Assembly: GCA_032207245.1 (NCBI GenBank) | Contig: CM063506.1 | Location: forward strand, 37,164,742-37,228,741 | DNA length: 64,000 nt | Source of the DNA: Pardosa pseudoannulata | Taxonomy: Eukaryota; Arthropoda; Arachnida; Araneae; Lycosidae | Direction: 5' to 3' | Part shown: piece after piece, positions 48,605 to 58,300 of the stretch | Layout: each line of letters begins with the position of its first letter | How positions within the stretch are numbered: the first letter of the stretch is position 1 | Made by a program: the position numbers and the translations under genes | Notes under the pieces: model-generated | What the model was told of the DNA's origin: nothing | The model's database searches: none | The model's input: the letters and a program-made list of their open reading frames with translations, nothing else

Positions 48605-51600
48605 CTATAAGAGAAATAAATATTGTTAACATCTAGAATACTTATTTTATAACAATTGCATATTAAGTAATGTACTGTATATGAAAAACAGCTGAAACTC
48701 TTAAATCAAGCAAGATAATTCTTAAATGAAAACAAACTTACATGGAACTGCTTCACATGTGGCCTTCGGCATTTATTAGCAGGGATCTCCTGAACCTTCA
48801 TTATCTGAATAGAATCAGCTCGTGCTCTATGCCTAGCACCCATATCCCGATCTAAATAAGAAAATAACCTTTTTAATTACATATGAATTCTATCAAATTG
48901 AACATTACAAATAAATTAAGCTGGAACTGAATTTATTAACATTAATGTGGTTTTTTAAAATGTGTATTATGTATTAAATGCACAAAATATGATTTTTATC
49001 CACCCCAACTTAAACTGTTAATTTTTTTTGTCGGGTATCAAATTTTTAAACACTAGAATTAAAATACACAAATATAAAAAATAGCATTGTTTTGATACTC
49101 AAATCAGAAAGATCTTATTTGACCAGAAATTCCATTTATAAAGGACATCTAAACTTTATTTTCAGTTATAAATAAATGGCAAGATCTGCGATACTCTGCG
49201 TTCTAAGCTGCTAAAGGTACCATTAACTCATGGAATTAAAATACAAAGTGGGAAGAAAGTATATTGGATTTAAGTTTTTTTAATCCCATGATTTATATCA
49301 AGATGTTAAAAACAAACGAACCCTGATACATATATACCATTATAAAGCAAAATTTGAGTTTTTGGCAATCTTGAATTTTAAGCTCAATTTCATGAATAAC
49401 ATTTCAGCTCTGCACAACAAAGAATTAACTATTCTAGAAATCCTAAGACATATGTACTTGTTAGAAACTTATTAAATGATACAATCTAACATGGACAGCA
49501 GGCAGAACATTCCCATTGTGATCATTTAGTTTTATGCACATACATATATACTGCACACATGGCAGAAATATACCTCAAAGGCAATAACCCTTTACAACTC
49601 AGAAATTATTTAAACTGTAATCTTCTCTAAGAGTCATACTATACAAATACTATGCTATAAAAAGCAGGATTAGAAAAATCTAAGTACTCATTTTTAAATT
49701 ATCTTACAACTTGTTGAAGTATGGTTTCACTTTCTGTAAAATAATATCTAAAGAAAGGCGACATACTACATTTACTCTGTGCAAAAAGATTACAACAAAC
49801 AATACAAAATTGCTGCTGTTAAACACATGCACTTAGAAAACAGATAATCATCCATTTGAAATGATCAGGATATCATTAAAAATAATAAACATTAAATTTC
49901 AAAATAAAATAACTAAACAAATAATTATATTTATCTGAAAATGTTCAAACTTACTGTGATAATGGACATTTTGTCCTTTGGGTATATTTACTGCTTTAAA
50001 TGTCAAAACCTGGTTTCACTTTCTTTAACAAAACATTTAAAGAAAGGCGACAGATTTATTTTTCTCTATGCATATTATTATGAACAACAATACCAGCCAA
50101 CTGTTGCCATTATGCATATGCACACACAATAACTATCATAAATTTTAATAAATACTTTAACAGATGAACTTAAATTTTATTTATGGTTCAAATATTTCTC
50201 AACTTACAACATTGAGTGACAGCAGAGGCAACAGTCAAATCCCTATATTCTCTGTACATATTATGGGTACCAGTACGAGAGTTGTATCTCAGCCAGATAC
50301 CAAAGTTCTTAACCTTTGTTGGTGTTTTATCATATACCTGCAAATTAAACATAATTTCAATTAAAACTGTTTTCATAACTACATTACTTACAATTTGCAA
50401 TGTAAAAAAAGTTAACATCAATGTAGATAAACCAAACAATATACTGCATGAATAGCTATTACTAAAGCTTATTTTTATGAGAAAAACTTTTTAGAAAACA
50501 GTACATCTTAGCATTATTTTATATAGATCACTAGAAGAAACTAATTGCTTTAAACTATATATTAACTTTAAAAATAAGAAAATGAAGAGCATATAAAAAG
50601 ATAAAAATTTTGTCAAATACTATTTTTAGCTTTCACAAAAAGATTTTTAAATGCTTAGACAAAAGGATGTAATGCAGAGAGAATAAGTAATATGATTTAC
50701 AATATATTCCCCCAGCAAAATTTTATTTAGCACCCGGCAAGTCAAAGTGCTCATACAAATGAACATTTCGTGTAAGAGTGCTTTACTTAAGATCAAAACA
50801 TTCCAGAAAAAACGGTACATTTTACCATGGTTTATAAGGCATATATGCAAAATTAATACTAAACTTTTCAAATTAAACTGTCATAAGCTTTAACAAAAAA
50901 GTTATTTTATTAATGCTTTGATAATATAGTGTTATGCAAAAAGAATAAAGTAATAAAATTTACAATATACTCCTTTTGCAAATTTTTATTTAGCACACGG
51001 CAAGTCAAATTGATCATAGACATGAACAATTCGTGTGAGAGTGCTTTAGCTTAAAACTTTTAAGCAAAGATATTTAAGCATATTAGCATGAGTTTTACAA
51101 ATTCTCAAAACTTACATGCTACCAAAATGCACTATACTTAATTTTTAAAGTATAACACTTTGTCTTCCATTTATGTCTGCTTTAAGAAAAAAAAAATGCA
51201 ATTTTCAAACTTAATAGTTTAGAAAGTAATTAATATTATCAACTACATCAAGAAATTACCTCTGAAATGGTGACTATTTCTCCATTTGATTTCTTAAGTT
51301 TCTTTAATTTTCTAGTGAAGTACCAAAACCTAGACTTGGCAGTTACCTTATCAGGAGCAAATATTCTCATTCGATACAATGGTGGGTTAGTTAATTTATC
51401 TGTTGGTAATGGGCGACCAATGATCTTGAACTCTTTTAGCTAACAAGAAAAAAACTATTATTAGCATATAAACATTTAATAAAACAAAATCATAAATATT
51501 GACAATTTACCTGTTTTTCTTGCTGATCCAGGGAGCAATTAAGAAAAAAAATTTAAATTAAAATCTTTTGTATTTTACAAATACAAAAAGGTAAAAGCTA

Positions 51601-53397
51601 CACAAGAATATTTTGTACTTTTCAGATATAGGGACTGTGCCAAAATTATACATACTTGCTAATATAAATAGATAACATTTTTAAATATCTGCAGTTTGTT
51701 AATAGTGGATAATAGGGCTGCCACTTCTTAAACAGAAAATTCCCCGACTTTTCCAAATGTATCAATTAAATTTCAGTGAAAAAATATGGGTTGCAGTCAT
51801 ATCCAAATATTTGTTCAACTATTTTATTAACATCAAATTTTTAATAACAAAATAAGCTTTTACAATTACAGATGGTAGTTTTACCTCTGAATCTCCTAAT
51901 AACCTGCTTTGTATAATAAATTACTGAATATAATTTAAATTTTAAAGTTTTCTATGTACTATAAAACCATTACAATTTTTATATGCTGGAAAGCCATTTT
52001 TGTACACCAATTTATTTATAAGCACAGAGGTAACACTGCAATCTGGGACTGGATAATTATTAATATCAAGAGTTGAAAACCATAGAAACAAGAGCTTCAT
52101 TCATGTCAAATCTGAAGTCATATTCCAACAAAAAGTGCTGCTGGTAGTGATTAACTTAGCGAAACTATCAAAAATAACTCAATATGGCTACCTCATTTTC
52201 AAATAATTTATGGTAATTTTGTTTAAACTCCTTTATAACTTAGATTTGATTTTCTCTGGAAGTTTAGTTCTTATTCATTAGATTAATACTTTTCTATTGA
52301 TCAATCCTCACTAATTCAAATTTATGGCACTTTTTAGTAAATAGTGAATCTATATCAACACATGGTTCATATAAGTATATATTTTACAACCTACCATACA
52401 TAATAAAAAGTATTCAAATACTTAAAATACTTTTGAGATAACTTATATTTTGCATTAGGATACTAAAGCAGCAAAATAAATTTGTATTTTGTAACAAACG
52501 TGTTTTATTTTAGAAAATTATAAGTTCAATTTTAGGGGAGGCAAGAAAGAATACAGTACTTATCAATGTCTGGACTTCTACATACTAACAGCCAAAGTAC
52601 CTTTAGAATGAGTTATAACTCATTTCTTAATCACTATTACAAGAAACTAATGTGCAAGAAAAAAAGTGTGTGTTAAATAAACAATTACGAAGCTACATAT
52701 TGTGGCTGACTAATTCATTAAGTTATATTCAGATGTCCTATCAATTAAACAACAATCTAATCCAGTGTAATTCAGGAGTAGTAGGGCAATTAGAACATTT
52801 TGAACACTACAAAAACATTAAATTTTTTACATTTTATTAATTATAAACTTTCTTTGAAAGTCCTTCAACTGATAGATCATGCATGCACAGCGTAACGCTA
52901 TGGTTACTTGGTATCAAAATGGTTAATTGTTTATATGAAGATGCCAACAAATTCCTTAATTTCGAACTCATACATGGATATTTTACATTTAATTTTACAT
53001 TCAACTACGAAATTTAAGTCATTTTGTTTTAAGACCCCAATAACAATGGATGAACCAATATTTAACGTTTAGCATCGCAAAACCGCGTGCATCCTAACAA
53101 GAATTGAGAAAAATGTAGCTTAGTCTAAACGCTCCAGCTTATAAGCGATATTTCCAAAAGCAAATTAGATCATGCAGCAATTATTATTAATAAGTTTAAT
53201 TCTTAAAATCTTGATTTTAATAGATCTAACTATATAACCACGAGGTAGGCTTAGCATCAGCATGTAGAAACGAGTATTTGAAATTCCTACATTTGTTTTA
53301 CACAGAAAGGAAATATTTAGATGCAGACATTTATATATAGATTAATAAATTAATAATTTAATACAATAAACTCTTTTACCTGTCCCTTAACCTTCAT
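48512..53397 (-). CDS. RPL18A: Ribosomal protein eL20 (RPL18A), five exons, complete
   Basis: Joined coding exons 53397-53380, 51439-51260, 50337-50208, 48851-48742 and 48604-48512 total 531 bases: 176 residues and a stop, the same length as the human protein. The product is a structural protein of the large cytosolic ribosomal subunit. Recognisable blocks are [59 protein letters not shown], the nearly invariant [20 protein letters not shown], and [20 protein letters not shown]. The very short first coding exon (MKVKGQ) is typical for ribosomal protein genes. Introns 2 and 3 carry H/ACA snoRNA candidates on the same strand, which fits the habit of hosting snoRNAs; human RPL18A hosts SNORA68. 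Confidence 0.97.
48742..48851 (-). CDS. RPL18A: RPL18A exon 4
   Basis: It encodes [20 protein letters not shown] and [16 protein letters not shown]. The Tyr before RDMG is split across the intron. Confidence 0.98.
49709..49832 (-). ncRNA. H/ACA snoRNA candidate C, about 124 nt
   Basis: Read on the minus strand: a 5' hairpin closed by GTGCA/TGCAC with inner stem CAGCAGCAAT/ATTGTTTGTTG, then H box AGAGTA, then a 3' hairpin closed by AGTATG/CATACT with inner stem CTTTCT/AGAAAG, then ACA followed by AGT. This is the hairpin-hinge-hairpin-tail plan of box H/ACA RNAs, which guide pseudouridylation of rRNA. The 3' pocket bases TGTCGC and TGAAACC are the same as in candidate D, while stems differ. 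It sits in the sense orientation in an intron of a ribosomal protein gene. Ends are inferred from the boxes. Confidence 0.75.
49998..50123 (-). ncRNA. H/ACA snoRNA candidate D, about 126 nt
   Basis: Minus strand: 5' hairpin closed by GTGCAT/ATGCAT with inner stem CAACAGT/ATTGTTG, H box AGAGAA, 3' hairpin closed by AAATCTG/CAGGTTT with inner stem CTTTCTTTAA/TTAAAGAAAG, then ACA plus TTT. It is a paralogue of candidate C, 290 bases away in the same intron. The closing stems were rebuilt with different bases while the 3' guide pocket stayed the same, which points to selection on RNA structure. Confidence 0.75.
50208..50337 (-). CDS. RPL18A: RPL18A exon 3
   Basis: It encodes [20 protein letters not shown] and [20 protein letters not shown], highly conserved in eL20. 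Acceptor TTTGCAG, donor T|GTAAGT. Confidence 0.98.
50665..50782 (-). ncRNA. H/ACA snoRNA candidate A, about 118 nt
   Basis: Minus strand: 5' hairpin closed by AGCAC/GTGCT, guide GACTTGCCG on its 3' side, H box AAATAA, 3' hairpin with a long stem TGCTGGGGGAATA/TATTCTCTCTGCA (one T-T mismatch), then ACA plus TCC. The distance from the guide pocket to the H box is about 15 nt, as required in this class. It is a paralogue of candidate B, 262 bases away. The 3' stem keeps pairing although many bases differ between the two. Confidence 0.78.
50927..51045 (-). ncRNA. H/ACA snoRNA candidate B, about 119 nt
   Basis: Minus strand: 5' hairpin closed by AGCAC/GTGCT with inner stem ATTG-TCAT/ATGA-CAAT, guide GACTTGCCG, H box AAATAA, 3' hairpin TGCAAAAGGAGTA/TACTTTATTCTTTTTGCA (with a short internal loop), then ACA plus CTA. 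The guide GACTTGCC can pair with GGCAAGUC of 18S rRNA. Whether A and B are the counterpart of the human snoRNA hosted by RPL18A cannot be told from sequence memory. Confidence 0.78.
51260..51439 (-). CDS. RPL18A: RPL18A exon 2
   Basis: It encodes [40 protein letters not shown] and [20 protein letters not shown]. Exactly 60 codons, phase 0 on both sides. Confidence 0.98.
51440..53379. other. RPL18A intron 1
   Basis: A 1.9-kb AT-rich intron. I looked for C/D or H/ACA signatures like those in introns 2 and 3 and found none convincing. Confidence 0.45.
53380..53397 (-). CDS. RPL18A: RPL18A exon 1 (coding part)
   Basis: ATG plus five codons (MKVKGQ) and donor CAG|GTAAAAG. The start context is CCAAGATGA. 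Upstream on the coding strand, TTTCTCGCTC near 53450 could be a pyrimidine-rich (TOP-like) transcription start, but this is a guess. Confidence 0.93.
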
Positions 53398-53813
53398 CTT
53401 GGTATTTTTTTACCCTCACCACAGCTCAATCTCTGTGCCACGATGAGCGAGAAACAGTACTATGCCGACAGTTGCCAAAAGAATCTAACGAAAAATATTT
53501 CAAACTGATAATCATGGAGTTTATGTTATTGTATGCATCAATGAAAAGTGATACAATTTGCTCATAATTTATCAATCAGAATTTCATTTAGCTTCTCTTT
53601 TACTGTATTATAGTTAGGAGTATTTTCTAAACTAGTATCAGTTAACTTTTTAAACTAGAAGATTAATATTTAAAAATACTGTTGCAAATTAAAATTACTT
53701 TAATCTGATTGGATCAATTAAGTTAATGTTATGTTATCTAGGCAACTTTTAGTCACTGAAGGAATTTTCTTTCTGTTTCTTGTTTACTATTCGAGTACTG
53801 TTACAAGAACTGT
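53398..53813. promoter_or_regulatory. Probable shared promoter region of RPL18A and the ZNF277-like gene
   Basis: RPL18A starts to the left on the minus strand and the candidate first exon of the zinc-finger gene starts to the right, leaving about 400 bases. CpG (GCCACGATGAGCGAG, ATGCCGACAG) is higher at the RPL18A edge. No TATA box stands out. Head-to-head layout suggests a bidirectional promoter if the right-hand exon is real. Confidence 0.35.
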
Positions 53814-53838
53814 ATGAACAGGAGTGCCGAAAACATAA
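53814..53838 (+). CDS. Candidate first coding exon of the ZNF277-like gene
   Basis: ATGAACAGGAGTGCCGAA then AACATAA|GTGTCA gives MNRSAENI plus one base. Phase 1 fits the next exon at 55232, which needs one carried base. Support is only the phase, the ATG and the position opposite RPL18A. Another start is possible. Confidence 0.3.
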
Positions 53839-55231
53839 GTGTCAGACTTGTAAATATATTTATTTAACATAGCTGTCAACCCCTTTATTTTACCAATTTT
53901 CATTTCATTACTGAGTTAGTTTTAAATTCGATTAATGTGACATCTATATAGTTAAATACTGATTTAGTAATGAACTAATGATATCTATACTTTAAATTTA
54001 TTTTACTTTTATGTGTCAAATGTGTCGTAATATTCAACCATTATCATTATTATTAACATAACACTGTTAATAAATAAAATTAATTTTTAACGATCTTTAA
54101 GTTTCGTTGTTTAAAGTTAAATATGAGAAATTTAGTCATTAATGAACTGTCATTATATTGACAAAATATTTTTATTCTAAGTAGAATAAATTTTTAGGGC
54201 TCAGTTTCTCATTTTCATTCCTAAATTACATAAACGGAGAGATACGTTCCTGTACATTCCCTAAAATATTAATGGGAATATAACAGGAAATCCATTATCT
54301 TCTATTTGCACCATAAATTAGATGGTTACGATTCATGCTATTAATCAATTAATGTGTCATATTTTCCAAAGTAAGTTACATACATCTATGAAGTATTTCT
54401 TCTGAACTGAGCCTTAATATATTCAACTAGTATACAGAGCCTGATGCCTGATTATCACACGGGCACGAAAATTTAGTCGAGTGCTTGAAACACATATTAA
54501 GTGGGGAAAAATTGCAAACATACGTTAAGTTTTACGTTAAGTTATAATAACTTATTGTACGAGGTAATTGTGTTTGTCATGAACCTGGTGCTCTTTTTAT
54601 CCTATGGGTCATTGCATATTAATAAGACAGATTATTAGCAACATACCACTATAAACCATTAAATCATCTCATCAATTTAAATTGTTTTTAATTCTATTAT
54701 TAGTTATTTTCTGCACCACAGAGCTTGTGAGTGTGACAAGGTAAAAATAAAAAAAGTGGGCCACTCTAGGTCTTTAATTTTTAGCATAGCTAAACAGAGA
54801 TAATAATGATTACGTAAAATGAAAATTTGGTGTTTTTGATTTTGAATATTACTTTAATGCTAATTGCTTAAATCTGTTTGCTAATTCAATGTTATAATTT
54901 TTATATAACTGTAATTATGATAACTTGTCATTTTAAATTTGCATGAGGGTGGAGGGCACAAAAATTGGATTGTGCCCTGGGTACAAAGGTATCTTAGTCG
55001 GGCCCTGCTAGTATGTTTTGTGGGTTTCAATGCATATGAAGCAGTACTCTTAAATGTGTACTCATTGATTTTACAGAGTTTTTTAATTGCTTCAATATTT
55101 CTTTTTTTTTTTTTTTTTTTTTTTGTCTAACCATTTCTCTTCCTAAATATTTTATCAAACTTACAGTTTGTAATGATACTAACTTTAAGTTTTTATGATT
55201 TTTAATAAATTTTTTGTTTACTTATTTCTAG
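53839..55231. other. Intergenic or first-intron stretch
   Basis: It holds a short fragment with GTGGAGGGCACAAAAATTGG and GGGCCCTG near 54948-55010, likely a decayed mobile element end, and a poly(T) run at 55102-55124. Nothing else is recognised. Confidence 0.4.
55102..55124. repeat. Poly(T) run
   Basis: About 23 T in a row. Confidence 0.9.
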
Positions 55232-55324
55232 GATTTAAAGTTACAAGTATGGAACTGGATGAAACATTAACGTGTACAAACATTAACAGTTTTTTGCCTC
55301 TGAATAGAGATGTTCTTTCTATTG
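55232..55324 (+). CDS. ZNF277: ZNF277-like exon, N-terminal region 1
   Basis: Acceptor ATTTCTAG, donor ATTG|GTATGG. It encodes SMELDETLTCTNINSFLPLN. No domain; assigned by phase and splice fit to the following exons. Confidence 0.6.
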
Positions 55325-58300
55325 GTATGGCTCTGGGGATCATTTTATTTTGCCATGATTATTTACTAAGCCATTTAATATAGTTATAACTTTGCATATG
55401 CTCAATTATTAGTTATTAATTTTTATTCAATACATGTATAAAAAACAATGTTCTTGTAAATAAACTGTTTAAATTTATAGCTTTAGTTATTAAATTTAAA
55501 CATATGTTAGCAAACTAATGTATGCTATTTCTTAGCATTTTATATAAAAAGAAATGTTGTAAAGCAATGTAGGATGTATCTGTGGCATATGCAGAATTTT
55601 TTCAAGGGGGTTCTAAATCCAAACAAAAAAATTGCCAACAAACTAGGGAAAAAGGGCTAAAGATGATGGATGATGAACCCCTAACCAAGACCATAGTACA
55701 TGGGACACTTATCCAGGGTCCAAAAATTTCAGGGTTCCAAAACGTTGATAGAGGCACTACCCCAGTATTTGAAACATTAAGAGTTGGTCTTTAAACTGAC
55801 ATATAATTTCAGTACCTTGGTAACAGTTATGCATTTGCAAATATATTAACATCAAAGAGTGTACACCTGAGAATATATATAATATTACAAACAAGATTAT
55901 AATAAATATTTTTATTAAAAAAATTAATCAGAAAGTTTCAACATCCACCAGTAATTACCACCTAGTGTATCCTAATATATGACACTAATTGACAAGATCT
56001 GCTGATTGATAGTCAATCATGGAAAAAGCAAAACATTTTATTTTTGATTTTAAGACAAGATGTACAAAAATATAAAAAACATAACTGAAATTATAAGATA
56101 ATGTATGCTGAAAAATATCAAAAGCCAATGATCTTATTGAAATTCGATGATTGTCATGCCATCATCGGTTATTGGCATGTAAAATTTTGATGATTGCCAA
56201 CTACTGGTATTTATTCATGTTTTTAAATGGAAATAATTGCAAAATAAAAGTAATCTGCAATTCTATAAGTACTACAAAAATCAATGATATAATATCTAAA
56301 ATTGTATGATTCACCAGTAACTGGCCGTAAGTATCATATTTTAGTGAAACTGAAGCACCATTAAATGGCATTTATTATAAATTCAAATATACAAAACATC
56401 TAAGTCAAAAAGGTTTTAACATGATTGAAGTAATATCATTTTAATAAGTAAAAATTTTATAAAATAAAATGTAAAACAGCTAGTAAAGCAGGCCATATCT
56501 TATTTGCCTACCTTAGGCTAACAAAGAAGTACCTGCAATGAAAAGAGCTGAAATGTCACAAAGTATGCTTGTTTCTTTTATCTATATACTACTGCTCTGT
56601 GGTGTAATAAAGTATAATCATACTCTGATGTGCAAGTTGTCTTCATGTAGCATTATATATTCAAATAACTTAGTACATACTGAAAAATGCACTTATGACA
56701 GTGGGTTTGGTAATGATTGTGTTAACGATTGATGTTTTAACTTAATCTAGATTTGAATATCTTAGTAAGTTATATATCTAATGTAATTTAATGTATAATT
56801 ATCTTGATTCATATAGTAATGCATACAAATTATATGCAACATATAAACTTAATTTTCTTCAATTTTTTCAATAAACATTTTAATTTTATATAGAAACTGG
56901 GGTGCAGAAAATGACAGTCAGTGATACTGATATGTTAGATTCTTCTGATATTATAGGAGGTATTGTATTAATTTCTATTATATATTTTCTCTAATGATAC
57001 AATAGGTGTCAGAATATGCATATTTAACTGTTATGGTATTTAATTTCATATTTAGCTGAATATTTTTTGCATTAATGGTATGATATATGTGATAAAAGGG
57101 ATCAATATTATATAAGATTTCCAAAAATGTGGGTTTTTTAAACCTTAGTTAAAATTTAAACATACATTTATGTGGTAAACAAGCATTTAATTTTTTCATG
57201 ATATGTTTAAATCTTGATTTCCAAGTAAATACCATCTATGAACGGATGATTTTGAATAAAACCACTGAATTAAATATTTAATAACTTTCACTAATATTGT
57301 TATATCTACCAGATGAGACTTCAGATACAATTCTTTTATGTTATTAAAAAACTTTACTTATTTACTACACATTGATTATAGTTATTATATAGATATTTCT
57401 TTGAAAATTTTTTTGTTTCTTAAATATGATTATATATTTCATTAAATAAAATTTATCCCAAAAATGTTAGGGATATCACTGAATGAAAAGACTTTTTTTC
57501 CCTCTAAATTGCTCTTTACCATAAAAAGTGTATTGAAACCATGAAAAATCAAGTTAATCTAAATTTCTGAGAGAACTGTAAATAATAAACTTTCATTTAC
57601 CTTCAGTTTTGTCACTCTATCAGCCAAGAAGTATCTAGACAGCTAATTTGTGTAATAAATTCAATTAAATTCAATGTACTGAACATAATTTTTTTTTACT
57701 TTAGATTAACTAATTCTAAGTCTTTAATTAAAAAAGAAATATTAAATATGCTTTAAATATATCTTTAAAAAATTATCTAAAAGTACAAAATTATATAAAA
57801 TGTATGTCATCAAAATTCAAACCCAGTTAACATACCAAGATTTGAATTTTGATGAGAACTCTGTGGCACAATTTCAATGTACTATAGTATATTCTAAAAA
57901 AAGAAACTTTGCCAAAGTTTGGGTTATTTCAAGTGAACATGCCTAAAAAAAACCTGAATGTGTAGGTCTGCCCAAACCCTGCTGTTTACGTAGCTTATGT
58001 TAGATTCTTAAAATTGTCAAATTGCTTACATGCATTGGGGTTATTATACTCCTAAAGTAAAACTTATAGCATTAATTAGAGCAATTAAATTTTGACTTTA
58101 ATAATGTATTTTGAAAAATGGCAATTTCAATTTTTCCAGACTAGTATCTAATATGGAATATACCTATAATAAACTATTTAAAGGATTAAATAATGATTTT
58201 TAAATATTTATTTTTTTTATTTTTCACATAGAGGGATAAATACATAACAACTAAGGAGAATAAATTTTGTAAAAAGAAGTCAGTACTTCAAAAATTTTTA

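Larger units (their letters stand above)
48852..50207. other. RPL18A intron 3
   Basis: It holds two H/ACA snoRNA candidates (49709-49832 and 49998-50123). In 48852-49700 I looked for more and found only single hairpins (for instance ATGATCACAAT with ATTGTATCAT near 49500) that lack a second hairpin and boxes. Confidence 0.6.
50338..51259. other. RPL18A intron 2
   Basis: It holds two H/ACA snoRNA candidates (50665-50782 and 50927-51045), separated by AT-rich spacer. The rest shows nothing. Confidence 0.6.

Noticed and set aside
49430..49520. Fifth H/ACA snoRNA in RPL18A intron 3
   Set aside because: A good hairpin exists (ATGATCACAAT/ATTGTATCAT), but there is no second hairpin and the ACA is too far away.
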